A stretch of DNA of 64,000 nt from the NCBI RefSeq assembly GCF_011683915.1, contig NZ_JAAQPH010000010.1:124001-188000 (forward strand), read 5' to 3'. The translations under genes and the position numbers were made by a program. Under the pieces are notes generated by a model. It saw only the letters and a program-made list of their open reading frames with translations. It did not search any database and was not told the origin of the DNA. Positions 25,328 to 33,737 of this stretch are shown here, one piece after another. The stretch comes from Pelagibius litoralis (GTDB lineage Bacteria > Pseudomonadota > Alphaproteobacteria > Kiloniellales > Kiloniellaceae). Numbering within the stretch: the stretch's first letter is position 1; every line of letters begins with the position of its first letter.

Positions 25328-26368
25328 ATGAAAATACGTAAGCGATTACAAAATCCCGGAGGACGCGCCAGCGTCACCGACGTTGCCGCGGCGGCGCGGG
25401 TCTCCACGGCAACCGTATCGCGGGTTCTCAACAAAGCGGCCACTGTGAAGCCGCAGACCCGCAAGGCCGTGGAGGAGGCGATTACCGCCCTGGGCTACAT
25501 TCCCAGCGGGGCGGCCCGTTCGCTGTCGAGCCGATCCAGCAGGATTATCGGGGCCATCATTCCCTCGATCGACAACTCGATTTTCGCCGCCGGCGTCGAG
25601 GCGCTGCAGGCCCACCTCGGCGCGCGCGGCTATCACCTGCTGATCGGCTCCAGCAACTACGATCCGGAAGAGGAATACCAGGTCTGCCGCAGCTTTCTGG
25701 AGCAGCATGCCGCCGGTATCATCATGATGGGGGAAACCCACACGCGGAGCTGTCTGGAGCTGCTGGAGCGTTACGACACCCCTTTCGTGAACACCGGCGT
25801 CTACGCGGCGGAACACCCGCACCACTGCGTCGGCTTCGACAACGCCAAGGTTGCGGCCACGGCCGTGCGCCACCTGCTGCAGCTGGGCCATCGGCGCTTC
25901 GCGATGATCGCCGGCATCACGGCGAACAACGACCGGGCGATCGGGCGGCTGCGCGGGGTCCGCGAGGAACTGGCCCGTGGCGGATTGGATCTGCCTGACG
26001 ACCGGGTGCTGGAGCGGCGCTATGACATTGCCGAGAGCCGGGCCGCCTTTCGCGCCTTGATGGGCCAACCGGAACCGCCGACGGCGGTGATCTGCGGCAA
26101 CGACGTTCAGGGCTTCGGGGCCATCCTGGAAGCCCAGCATGCCGGGATCCGCATTCCCGATCAGGTATCGGTGGTCGGCTTCGACGATCTGGTGCTGTCA
26201 CGCCATCTGAAACCCTCCCTCACCACCATCCGCGTGCCGACCCAGGAAATGTGGTGCCGCGCCGCCGACATGCTTTTCGCCCGCCTGAACGGGACCGACA
26301 CGCCGCGCGCGGTAGAGATCGAAACCTCGCTGATCCTGAGAGAATCGACCGGCCCGGCACCGAAATAA
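25328..26368 (+). CDS. LacI-family regulator of the TRAP/isomerase operon
   Basis: A 346-residue LacI/GalR repressor. The helix-turn-helix is ASVTDVAAAARVSTATVSRVLN (about 14-35), with a hinge helix at about 60-66 (ARSLSSRSS). The effector domain has IIPSIDNSIFA, GIIMMGETH, CVGFDNAKVAATAVRHLLQLGHRRFAMI and VVGFDDLVLSRHLKPSLTTIRVP. It is divergent from the nine-gene operon, and the gap and its own start carry two copies of the same palindrome. Ribosome site weak (AAAGA). Converges with the phosphate carrier gene at 26414. Confidence 0.92.
   Translation: MKIRKRLQNPGGRASVTDVAAAARVSTATVSRVLNKAATVKPQTRKAVEEAITALGYIPSGAARSLSSRSSRIIGAIIPSIDNSIFAAGVEALQAHLGARGYHLLIGSSNYDPEEEYQVCRSFLEQHAAGIIMMGETHTRSCLELLERYDTPFVNTGVYAAEHPHHCVGFDNAKVAATAVRHLLQLGHRRFAMIAGITANNDRAIGRLRGVREELARGGLDLPDDRVLERRYDIAESRAAFRALMGQPEPPTAVICGNDVQGFGAILEAQHAGIRIPDQVSVVGFDDLVLSRHLKPSLTTIRVPTQEMWCRAADMLFARLNGTDTPRAVEIETSLILRESTGPAPK
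25338..25349. promoter_or_regulatory. Second LacI-type operator, inside the lacI start
   Basis: GTAAGCGATTAC differs at one base of 12 from the operator at 25232. It overlaps codons 4-8 of the repressor gene. The centres are 106 bp apart, close to ten helical turns, so both sites face the same side of the DNA and a tetramer could join them in a loop. Autoregulation is inferred. Confidence 0.55.
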
Positions 26369-26413
26369 ATTACAAAGATTGCCGTTGACCACAGAGTCCG
26401 ATGCAGGCCGGCG

Positions 26414-28099
26414 TCAGTCTCCCGCCGCGATCGCGTCTGCCAGATGAAGTTCGCTGCGGGCGATCCGGCGGGCGATCTTGAAGACGCCGTCGAGGATCTC
26501 CAGCAACTCGACTTCCCGCACATAGCCATGCACACCCGGGCCCTTGCCGGCCGGCAGTTGGAGAAAGCTGTCACGCTCTATGGCCCGCGCAATCTGCGAC
26601 ACCCCGCGCTTCATGCCCCGGACCCCGGCCGCCGCGTTGCGATCATGGGTCATGACGGCGGCCAGGGCGCCGGAAAGCGCGCGCGCCACCTCGGCATAGA
26701 ATGTGTTTATATGTTCAATGGAATCGGCGCGGATCGTCGCGCGCTCGTCGATCCGCTTGCGCGCCGAGGTAACGATGTCCGAGGCAACGCGGTCGGCGAC
26801 ATGTTCCAGATCGTTGGCGATCTCCACCAGTTGCATCAGGATGCGCGCCTGCTCGGCGGAGAGCGAGGTGAGGGAAACACGGCCGAGATAGGCGATGATC
26901 GCGCGATGCAACTCGTCCACCGGCCTGTCGAGGGCCTCCAGATCATCGAGTTCCCGGCGGCTTTCGCCCAGGGCCGCAGACTGCGAACGCAATAACATAT
27001 CGTGCACATAGTCCCCCATCCGGCCGATCTCATGGCGTGCGTTCTGCAAGGCGATCGCCGGCGTCGAGAGAAGATTGTCATCCAGGAACTTGGGCGTCAG
27101 CGGCGCCTCGTCCGAGAGCGGCCGATCCGGCACCATCCATTCCACGAGGCGGGCGATCTGGGGCGTAAAGCCGATGAAAATCAGAGTGTTCGCGACGTTG
27201 AAGATGGTATGGGCATTGGCGATCTGACGGGGCGCCTCGGCGTTGGCGCCGGCGGCTCCGAGTACTTGGGCGCCAGGCGATATCGAGCGCACCAAGTCCG
27301 CCAGCTCGCCGATCAAGCCGATCCAGATCAGAACCCCGGCAACGTTGAACAGCACATGAACCAATGCCGCCCGCACCGCCTCGCGCGGTTTGCCGATTAC
27401 CGCCAGTCCGGCGGTGGCACAGGTGCCGATGTTGGCCCCCAGCGCCACGGCAATCGCGGTCTCCAGACCGATCAGGTTTTGCCCCGCAAGGACGATGACG
27501 ATGCCCGTGGTCGCGGCGGAGGATTGTATGACCGCCGTGAAAGCCGCACCGACCAGCGCGGCGGCCAGCGGGTGCGACAGGGTGGCGATGAAATCGATGA
27601 AAGGCTCGTAGGAGCGTAGAGGCGCCATGGCGGTACTCATCACGCCCATGCCGAAGAACACCAACCCCATGCCAAGAACGATGCGGCCGTACTCACGCCA
27701 GTTCTCGGCCCGCGAGAGGAAGGAAAGCAGAAACCCCGCCGTGATCATCGGCAGCGCGAAGCGTGTCACATTGAAGGCCAGGATCTGTGCCGTCACCGTG
27801 CTGCCGATATTGGCCCCCATGATGACGCTGACGCTCTGGGCCATCGACATCAGGCCGGCGGAGATGAAGCCGACGAGGATCACTGTCGTGACCGAGGAGG
27901 AATTGACCATACCGGTGACCAGCGCCCCCATGCCGACGCCGACAATGCGGTTGCGCGTGAACTTGCCCAGCAACTCCTTCATGTGATCGCCGGCCGCCCG
28001 CTTGAGCGCCCTGGTCATCAGGTCCATACCGAAGAGGAAAAGCGCCAGCCCCCCGAACAGGCCGGTCCAGAGGTCGAAATGATTGAGACCGGTCCCCAT
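26414..28099 (-). CDS. Na+/phosphate cotransporter (NptA type) with PhoU-like tail
   Basis: 561 residues. About eight to nine membrane helices in the first 330 residues form two inverted Na_Pi_cotrans repeats: NSSSVTTVIL with GANIGSTVTAQIL, and QSSAATTGIVI with GANIGTCATAGL, the QSSS-type substrate loops. The C-terminal 220 residues are helical and PhoU-like (LMQLVEIANDLEHVADRVASDI). It imports phosphate with sodium at the inner membrane. GTG at 28102 or ATG at 28099 can start it; both overlap the stop of the UspA gene, so the two are translationally coupled. Confidence 0.9.
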   Translation of the reverse strand: MGTGLNHFDLWTGLFGGLALFLFGMDLMTRALKRAAGDHMKELLGKFTRNRIVGVGMGALVTGMVNSSSVTTVILVGFISAGLMSMAQSVSVIMGANIGSTVTAQILAFNVTRFALPMITAGFLLSFLSRAENWREYGRIVLGMGLVFFGMGVMSTAMAPLRSYEPFIDFIATLSHPLAAALVGAAFTAVIQSSAATTGIVIVLAGQNLIGLETAIAVALGANIGTCATAGLAVIGKPREAVRAALVHVLFNVAGVLIWIGLIGELADLVRSISPGAQVLGAAGANAEAPRQIANAHTIFNVANTLIFIGFTPQIARLVEWMVPDRPLSDEAPLTPKFLDDNLLSTPAIALQNARHEIGRMGDYVHDMLLRSQSAALGESRRELDDLEALDRPVDELHRAIIAYLGRVSLTSLSAEQARILMQLVEIANDLEHVADRVASDIVTSARKRIDERATIRADSIEHINTFYAEVARALSGALAAVMTHDRNAAAGVRGMKRGVSQIARAIERDSFLQLPAGKGPGVHGYVREVELLEILDGVFKIARRIARSELHLADAIAAGD

Positions 28100-28563
28100 C
28101 ACACCACGCCCGCTTCCGGTGCCTTGACGACCACCACCGGTACCGGCGCGGTCTGTGCAATCCGTTCGGCAACCGACCCAAGCAGAATATGGGGAAGCCC
28201 GGTCCGCCCACGGTTGCCAACCACGATCATGGATGCGCCGATGGACTTGGCCATCTCCACCGTGCGCCCGGCGGGCAGGCCCGAAACCAGGCGCACTTCG
28301 GCAGACTGCAGTTTGGCTTGATCAGGATTGGCCGCTCTGACCTCGGCCAGAAACTCCTCCATCATTTGTTCGGCCACCTCCGCCATGGGACGAAGCCATT
28401 CCTCCTCGACCGCACGGTAAAACCCGGGGCTGGAGGCTGGATCATGAACGACATGCAGCACGACGAGCGCCAGATCCGCCAACGCCGCCTGTCCCGCTGC
28501 CCAGGTCAGCGCCGCCCGCGAATCCGACGAGAAATCAACGGCACAAAGGATGGGGCCGGTCAT
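28099..28563 (-). CDS. Universal stress protein (UspA family)
   Basis: A 154-residue single-domain UspA protein. It begins ILCAVDFSSDSRAALTWA and ends with the ATP-binding motif GNRGRTGLPHILLGSVAERI followed by VPVVVVK, so it is an ATP-binding type. It stands between PiT and the NptA-type carrier, with its stop overlapping the latter's start. That position suggests that it senses or tunes phosphate import, which is inference. The ATG at 28563 is 32 bases after the PiT stop. Confidence 0.9.
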   Translation of the reverse strand: MTGPILCAVDFSSDSRAALTWAAGQAALADLALVVLHVVHDPASSPGFYRAVEEEWLRPMAEVAEQMMEEFLAEVRAANPDQAKLQSAEVRLVSGLPAGRTVEMAKSIGASMIVVGNRGRTGLPHILLGSVAERIAQTAPVPVVVVKAPEAGVV

Positions 28564-28594
28564 GGAATTCCCTGGACCAGGGAGATGGGCTCGA

Positions 28595-30163
28595 TCATGG
28601 CAGCATCACACCCCTGATCATGAAAAAGATCATGGCGCCCAGCACGCCGGCGACCGGCACCGTTATCACCCAGGCACTGGCGATCCGCAGGAGCAGCGAG
28701 CGCTTCACCAGTTCCAGGTTATGGATTTTGCCCAGGTCCTTCCGCTCCCTTTTGTGCAGCAGAGCAGGACCCGCCTGTTGCTTCAGCGCCCGCAGCATCG
28801 CGTCCTTTTCTTCAACGGTCGCTGCCTCAAAGCGTGTCAGGAAATCGTTCACGGCCTCCGGGGCGTTCGCCTGGTGATGCGCCTTGATTTCCTCAATCTT
28901 GCGCGAATAGCTGACCTTCAGGTACTCGCGCAGGAAGCCGACACCGAAGACGCCGCCCACGGCGATGTGCGTGGAGCTGACCGGCAGGCCGAGCTGGGAG
29001 GCGATGATAACGGTGATCGCCGCGGCCAGCGCGATACAAAAGGCGCGGGTCTTGTCGAGTTCCGTGATCTCGGTGCCGACCGTGCGGATGAGCTTTGGAC
29101 CGTAGAGGGCGAGCCCCAGAGAGATTCCGATGGCACCGACCAGCATGACCCAGATCGGGATCCGGGCCTTCTCGATGATTCCGCCGGAAACCACCGCATC
29201 GTTGATCCCCGCCAGCGGACCGACGGCATTGGCGACGTCATTGGCGCCATGCGCGAAACTCAGAAGAGCGGCGGCAAAGATCAGCGGGATCGTGAACATA
29301 TCGTTGACGCCTTCCTTGCTGTTGGGCAGCGAGGGAACAAGGCGTACGACATGGACGCGCATGAGCAAATAGAAGACAGCCGCAATACCGAGGCCCAGCG
29401 CTGCCGCCGTGAGAAAGTCGAGTTTCCAGACGCGTGTCAGTCCCTTGAGCACCAGATAGGTGGTGAAGGACCAGGCCATGATCCCGATCAGCAGGGGCAC
29501 CATCCGCCGGGCGGCCGCCAGTACATCGGCCTGATAGGTGATACTGCGCTTGATGACATAGAGGAAGGCAGCCGCGATGATCCCGCCGAGAACGGGAGAG
29601 ACAACCCAGGAGGCGGCGATCTTGCCGACCTCGGCCCAATCGGCGATCCCCCAGCCGCCGGCCGCGATCCCCGCGCCCAGCACGCCGCCGACGATGGAGT
29701 GCGTGGTGGAAACCGGTGCGCCGACGGCGGTTGCGAGGTTCAGCCAAAGCGCCGCTGCGAGCAGGCCGCCCATCATCAGCCAGATGAAGGTGTCGGTGTC
29801 GGCGATGAGTGCCGGATCGATAATGCCTTTTTTGATGGTGCCCACCACATCGCCCCCCGCGATAAGGGCGCCACAGGCCTCAAAGATCGCAGCGATAAAA
29901 ATGGCGCCGGTCAGGGTTATGGCTTTCGAACCGACAGCCGGGCCGACGTTGTTGGCAACATCGTTGGCGCCGATGTTGAGCGCCATGTAGCCACCGATCA
30001 TGGCCGCTATGACAAGCAGGGTTCCATGCGTGCCGCCCTCGTGACGCGACACGGCGAACAACATCACCCCGACAATGAACAGAAGCGCCGAACCGAAGCG
30101 GAAGAGCTCTCCGCGATTAACGAGAAGGGCTTTCTCGAGCTTGTTGACGTTGACGATACTCAT
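28595..30163 (-). CDS. pit: PiT-family inorganic phosphate transporter
   Basis: 522 residues of the low-affinity phosphate transporter family. Both PiT signatures are visible: GANDVANNVGPAVGSKAIT in the N-terminal half and GANDVANAVGPLAGI in the C-terminal half, with about ten to eleven helices. A charged C-terminal segment (YSRKIEEIKAHHQANAPEAVNDFLTRFEAATVEEKDAML) sits between the last helices. The frame extends to 30205, but the ATG at 30163 has GGAGG at 10-base spacing. It heads a three-gene phosphate module with UspA and NptA. Confidence 0.92.
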   Translation of the reverse strand: MSIVNVNKLEKALLVNRGELFRFGSALLFIVGVMLFAVSRHEGGTHGTLLVIAAMIGGYMALNIGANDVANNVGPAVGSKAITLTGAIFIAAIFEACGALIAGGDVVGTIKKGIIDPALIADTDTFIWLMMGGLLAAALWLNLATAVGAPVSTTHSIVGGVLGAGIAAGGWGIADWAEVGKIAASWVVSPVLGGIIAAAFLYVIKRSITYQADVLAAARRMVPLLIGIMAWSFTTYLVLKGLTRVWKLDFLTAAALGLGIAAVFYLLMRVHVVRLVPSLPNSKEGVNDMFTIPLIFAAALLSFAHGANDVANAVGPLAGINDAVVSGGIIEKARIPIWVMLVGAIGISLGLALYGPKLIRTVGTEITELDKTRAFCIALAAAITVIIASQLGLPVSSTHIAVGGVFGVGFLREYLKVSYSRKIEEIKAHHQANAPEAVNDFLTRFEAATVEEKDAMLRALKQQAGPALLHKRERKDLGKIHNLELVKRSLLLRIASAWVITVPVAGVLGAMIFFMIRGVMLP

Positions 30164-30479
30164 GGATGTCGTGCCTCCGCAGGCTTCCGACTGCGGCGGA
30201 GCCACTTCAGGGATGCCAGGAACTGTCGCGAACGTAATAATTCCGTAACAAAAATGAAATGAGATGGATCAATCCCCGGCTGTGGCCGTTTCCGGCCCCA
30301 CACCCGGCAGGATGCCCGTCGTATTTATACCCGCCGTATCCGCGCACGCCCGACACCATGCTTCAACGCCCTAAGCCGCCTTCACCTCCGGCAGATCGTC
30401 ATATCGGGACTTGATGGCGGGCAACTTTTCCTTCAATCTGTCTGACAGCCTGACTGCCTGCTATTAGGATCTGATCTGA
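30164..30479. promoter_or_regulatory. Divergent promoter region between pit and gntR
   Basis: About 315 bases without a gene. CTGTCTGACAG (30438-30448), an 11-base palindrome with one central base, lies 32 bases before the gntR start and is a possible operator. Near 30230-30250 an imperfect AT-rich palindrome (ACGTAATAATTCCGT) lies on the pit side. I see no clear Pho box. Confidence 0.4.
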
Positions 30480-31268
30480 ATGGAAAAGCAGATACCGCCG
30501 GCCTCTACCGGCTCCGGGCGTAGCGCCCAGGCCGACGATGCCGCCGGGCACCTGCGCCCGCTGGAAAGCCGCACCCGCGACATGGACGTGCTGGACGCCC
30601 TGGCGGACATGATCGCCAAGGCAGGGCTGAAGGTCGGCGACCGCCTGCCCTCCGAACTGGTGCTGGCACAGCGCCTGGCGGTCGGGCGCTCGACCATTCG
30701 CGAAGCGCTGAAATCCTGGCAAAGCCTGGGCTTGGTCACCAAGCGGACAGGCTCGGGCAGCTATCTCGCCGCTGACGTCTCTCCCGGCTCTTTCCATATA
30801 CCCCTGACCATAAAGCTGGAGGGCGAGAGCCTGTTGCGGACACATCAAGTGCGCCGCGCCCTGGAAGTCGCGGTGACGCGGGAGGCAGCCTGCAATGCGA
30901 CCGACGCTCAGCGCGCCGAAATTCGCGCCCGCTACGAGCACCTGATGGCGGTCTTCCACAGCGGCGAGCATTGGTATGCGGCCGACCATGCTTTCCATCG
31001 CGCCATCTACGATGCCTCCAGCAACCCGCTGTTCGGCGAGGTCATCCAGCAGGTGCAGTCGGCATTCCACCGGATCTATACCGAACCCTTCGGCACCACT
31101 GCCATCGGCGCAGCATCTTTGGCGCTGCATGGTGCGCTCTGCGACGCAATTTGCGATGGCGACGCCGAACGCGCCGTCGAACAGATCAACATCATTCTCG
31201 ATGAGACCGAGAAGGACGTGCGCAGAATTCTGGCTACGGGGGTTCTTGATGCGGGGCGGCCCAAGTGA
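30480..31268 (+). CDS. GntR/FadR-family transcriptional regulator
   Basis: 262 residues. The N-terminal winged helix is at about 38-98 (LADMIAKAGLKVGDRLPSELVLAQRLAVGRSTIREALKSWQSLGLVTKRTGSGSYLA). The C-terminal all-helical FCD domain has the metal/ligand residues in RRALEVAVTREA, DHAFHRAIYDASSNPLF and LHGALCDAICDGD. It regulates the PLP-enzyme/ABC cluster that follows: its stop overlaps the PLP-enzyme start as GTGA. FadR-type FCD regulators usually respond to small organic or sugar acids. Confidence 0.92.
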   Translation: MEKQIPPASTGSGRSAQADDAAGHLRPLESRTRDMDVLDALADMIAKAGLKVGDRLPSELVLAQRLAVGRSTIREALKSWQSLGLVTKRTGSGSYLAADVSPGSFHIPLTIKLEGESLLRTHQVRRALEVAVTREAACNATDAQRAEIRARYEHLMAVFHSGEHWYAADHAFHRAIYDASSNPLFGEVIQQVQSAFHRIYTEPFGTTAIGAASLALHGALCDAICDGDAERAVEQINIILDETEKDVRRILATGVLDAGRPK

Positions 31269-32452
31269 AACAGGATCCCGGCGGCAATCTGGCGGGCAGG
31301 TCCGCAAATCTGGCGCGCGAAACCACGCTCGCCGAACCCTATGGCGGTGCTTTCGCTTCGGCGCCGCCGCCGATCGTGCAGGCCTCGCTGTTCATGTTCG
31401 ACAGCTACGAGCAGCTCGAGGCGCGCTTTACCGGCGAGTCGGATCGCGCGGTCTACAGCCGCGTCGACAATCCGACGGTGCGCGAGTTCGAACGCCTGAT
31501 GGCCCGGATCGAGGGCGCCGACGTCTCGGCGGCTTTTGCCTCCGGCATGGCCGCGGTTACCGCAGCGGTGTTCTCGCAGGTCCGCCCCGGCGACCGGATC
31601 GCCTGCGTGCGCGGCGTCTATCCCGACACCTACCGCCTCTTCGAACGGGTCATGAAACCCTTTGGGGTCGCGGTAAGCTATCATCCGGTCGAGGCCTTCG
31701 AGAACGATCCGGAATTGCTGCGCGGCGTCCGGCTCGCCTACCTGGAAAGCCCGGTCTCGATCACCTTCGACCTGCTCGACCTCGATAAGACGGTCGCCCA
31801 TGCACGGCGCCACGGCGCGGTCACGGCAATCGACAACTCCTGGGCCACGCCGATCCATCAGCGGCCCATCGCCCATGGCGTGGACCTGGTGATCCACTCG
31901 GCCTCGAAATACATTTCCGGACACTCCGATGTGGTTGCCGGCGTGGTCTCCGGCAGCGCCGCTGCCATGCAGCCGGTCATCGATACCCAGGTGCCGCTGT
32001 TCGGCGCCAAGATGGCGCCCCTCGATGCCTGGCTGCTGATCCGCGGCCTGCGCACACTGGACGCGAGGATGGAGCGCCACGCGCGCAGCACCGAAACCCT
32101 GGTCGCACGGCTTGAGGACCATCCCCTGGTCGACCGGGTTCATTTTGCCCGCGCCGGCGCGGTGCGCTCGCTGAAGGGCAACTCGGGGCTCTTTTCGATT
32201 GAACTGAATGCCGCGGTTTCCGTGCGGGCCTTCTGCAATGCACTGACGCTGTTCCGGCTGAGCGTCAGCTGGGGCGGCTTTGAGAGCCTCGTCTTCCCGG
32301 CGGCGATCGGCAAGGTGCAGAAAGCGGAAGGCAATTCAATGGCTGAATTCGGCGTCCCCGACAATCTCGTGCGACTGAGTATCGGGCTTGAGAACGCTGA
32401 GGATCTGTGGAGCGACCTGGTGTCGGCCCTGCAGCAAGGAGCCGCGGCATAG
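31265..32452 (+). CDS. Cys/Met-metabolism PLP-dependent enzyme (MetC/MetB-like)
   Basis: 395 residues, fold-type I. YSRVDNPTVREFE (64-76) and SGMAA (93-97) bind the cofactor phosphate, Asp190 in AIDNSWATP supports the pyridine ring, and Lys215 in SASKYISGHSD forms the Schiff base. The family includes cystathionine beta- and gamma-lyases and gamma-synthases, methionine gamma-lyase and others that eliminate at C-beta or C-gamma. It starts with GTG overlapping the gntR stop. Its place before a sugar ABC importer is unusual: the natural substrate may be an imported S- or O-substituted amino acid or amino-sugar derivative. I cannot assign a reaction. Confidence 0.87.
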   Translation: MKQDPGGNLAGRSANLARETTLAEPYGGAFASAPPPIVQASLFMFDSYEQLEARFTGESDRAVYSRVDNPTVREFERLMARIEGADVSAAFASGMAAVTAAVFSQVRPGDRIACVRGVYPDTYRLFERVMKPFGVAVSYHPVEAFENDPELLRGVRLAYLESPVSITFDLLDLDKTVAHARRHGAVTAIDNSWATPIHQRPIAHGVDLVIHSASKYISGHSDVVAGVVSGSAAAMQPVIDTQVPLFGAKMAPLDAWLLIRGLRTLDARMERHARSTETLVARLEDHPLVDRVHFARAGAVRSLKGNSGLFSIELNAAVSVRAFCNALTLFRLSVSWGGFESLVFPAAIGKVQKAEGNSMAEFGVPDNLVRLSIGLENAEDLWSDLVSALQQGAAA

Positions 32453-32477
32453 CGGCACTCATCAAGGGAGGTGAAAC

Positions 32478-33737
32478 ATGAAAAAACTTCTTCTGGCCGC
32501 GGCCTTTGGCACTCTCTGCGCCACAGCGCCGGCAATGGCCGAAACCAAACTGAAGCTGGTCGAGGTGATCACCAGCCCCGAGCGGACCGAAACACTGAAG
32601 GGAATCGTCGCCGGCTATGAAGCGGCCAACCCCGGCGTTTCCGTCGAGATCGTCTCTTTGCCCTGGGGACAGGCCTTCGAGAAGCTGGCGACCATGGTCT
32701 CCGGCGGCGACATCCCCGATGTGGTGGAGATGCCGGACCGCTGGATGGCGCTCTATGCGGGTTCGGATCAGCTCGTGAACCTGGAATCCCGCCTCGCCGG
32801 CTGGAACGGGACGTCGGCTTTGACCGACAAGACCCTGGCCATGGGGCGCCTGGTCGACGGCAATGCCTACATGATCCCCTACGGCTTCTATCTGCGCGCC
32901 ATGTTCTACAACAAGAAGCTGTTCGCCGAAGCCGGCGTCTCTGCGCCGCCGAAAACCATGGATGAATTCATGGAGGTTTCGCGCAAGGTCTCGGCGTTGG
33001 ACGGCAAGTACGGCTACTGCCTGCGGGGCGGGCCGGGCGGCCTGAACGGCTGGATCATGATGGCCGCGGCGATGAACGGCACCAACCAGTTCTTCACCGA
33101 AGACGGCAAGAGCCGGATCAACGAGCCGGGCTCGGTCGCCGGCATCCAGTTCCTGCTCGATATCTATCAAAAAGGCTATGCACCGAAGGACTCGGTGAAC
33201 TGGGGCTTCAACGAGATCGTCGCCGGCTTCTACTCCGGCACCTGTGCCATGCTGGATCAGGATCCCGACGCGCTGATCGCCATTGCCGAGCGGATGGACG
33301 CCGCCGACTTCGCCGTGGCGCCGATGCCCATCGGCCCCGACGGCAAGGCCTTTCCGACCATCGGCTATGCCGGCTGGTCGATCTTCAAGGCGACCGAGCA
33401 CGAAGACGAGGCCTGGGCGCTGGTCGCGCAGTTGTCGAGCCCCGAGGCCAACCTCGCCTGGGCCAAGCGGGTCGGCGTGATCCCGATCCACAAGGGCGCC
33501 GATCAGGACCCCTACTTCAGCAGCGAGCAGTTTTCGGGCTGGTTCACCGAACTGAACAACGCCGAATATGAACCGACGGTCATGCCGACCTACCTGACCA
33601 AGTTCGCCTATTTCGCCGACGTCAAAGCGCTGGAAACCAGCCAGGAGGCTCTGCTCGGCCAACGTTCGGCCCAGGACATCGCCGACGAATGGGCGGCCTT
33701 CCTGACCGACGAGTACAGCAAATGGAAAGGCAGGTGA
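32478..33737 (+). CDS. ABC importer, family 1 sugar-binding protein
   Basis: A 419-residue periplasmic binding protein of the MalE/UgpB (CUT1) class. The signal peptide is 1-21 (cut after PAMA). The mature part has ANPGVSVEIVSLPWGQAFEKLATMVSGGDIPDVVEMPDRWM, then YMIPYGFYLRAMFYNKKLFAEAGV and the C-terminal GYAGWSIFKATEHEDEAWALVA. AAGGGAGGTGAAAC precedes the ATG, a very strong site. Ligand unknown; two permeases and an ATPase follow. Confidence 0.92.
   Translation: MKKLLLAAAFGTLCATAPAMAETKLKLVEVITSPERTETLKGIVAGYEAANPGVSVEIVSLPWGQAFEKLATMVSGGDIPDVVEMPDRWMALYAGSDQLVNLESRLAGWNGTSALTDKTLAMGRLVDGNAYMIPYGFYLRAMFYNKKLFAEAGVSAPPKTMDEFMEVSRKVSALDGKYGYCLRGGPGGLNGWIMMAAAMNGTNQFFTEDGKSRINEPGSVAGIQFLLDIYQKGYAPKDSVNWGFNEIVAGFYSGTCAMLDQDPDALIAIAERMDAADFAVAPMPIGPDGKAFPTIGYAGWSIFKATEHEDEAWALVAQLSSPEANLAWAKRVGVIPIHKGADQDPYFSSEQFSGWFTELNNAEYEPTVMPTYLTKFAYFADVKALETSQEALLGQRSAQDIADEWAAFLTDEYSKWKGR

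Noticed and set aside
28550-30262. A 570-codon plus-strand frame opposite pit
   Set aside because: Low-complexity His/Gly/Arg/Asp-rich translation antisense to a clear PiT transporter.
30164-30479. Pho box upstream of pit
   Set aside because: No repeated CTGTCAT-type heptamers at the right spacing; a single partial match only.
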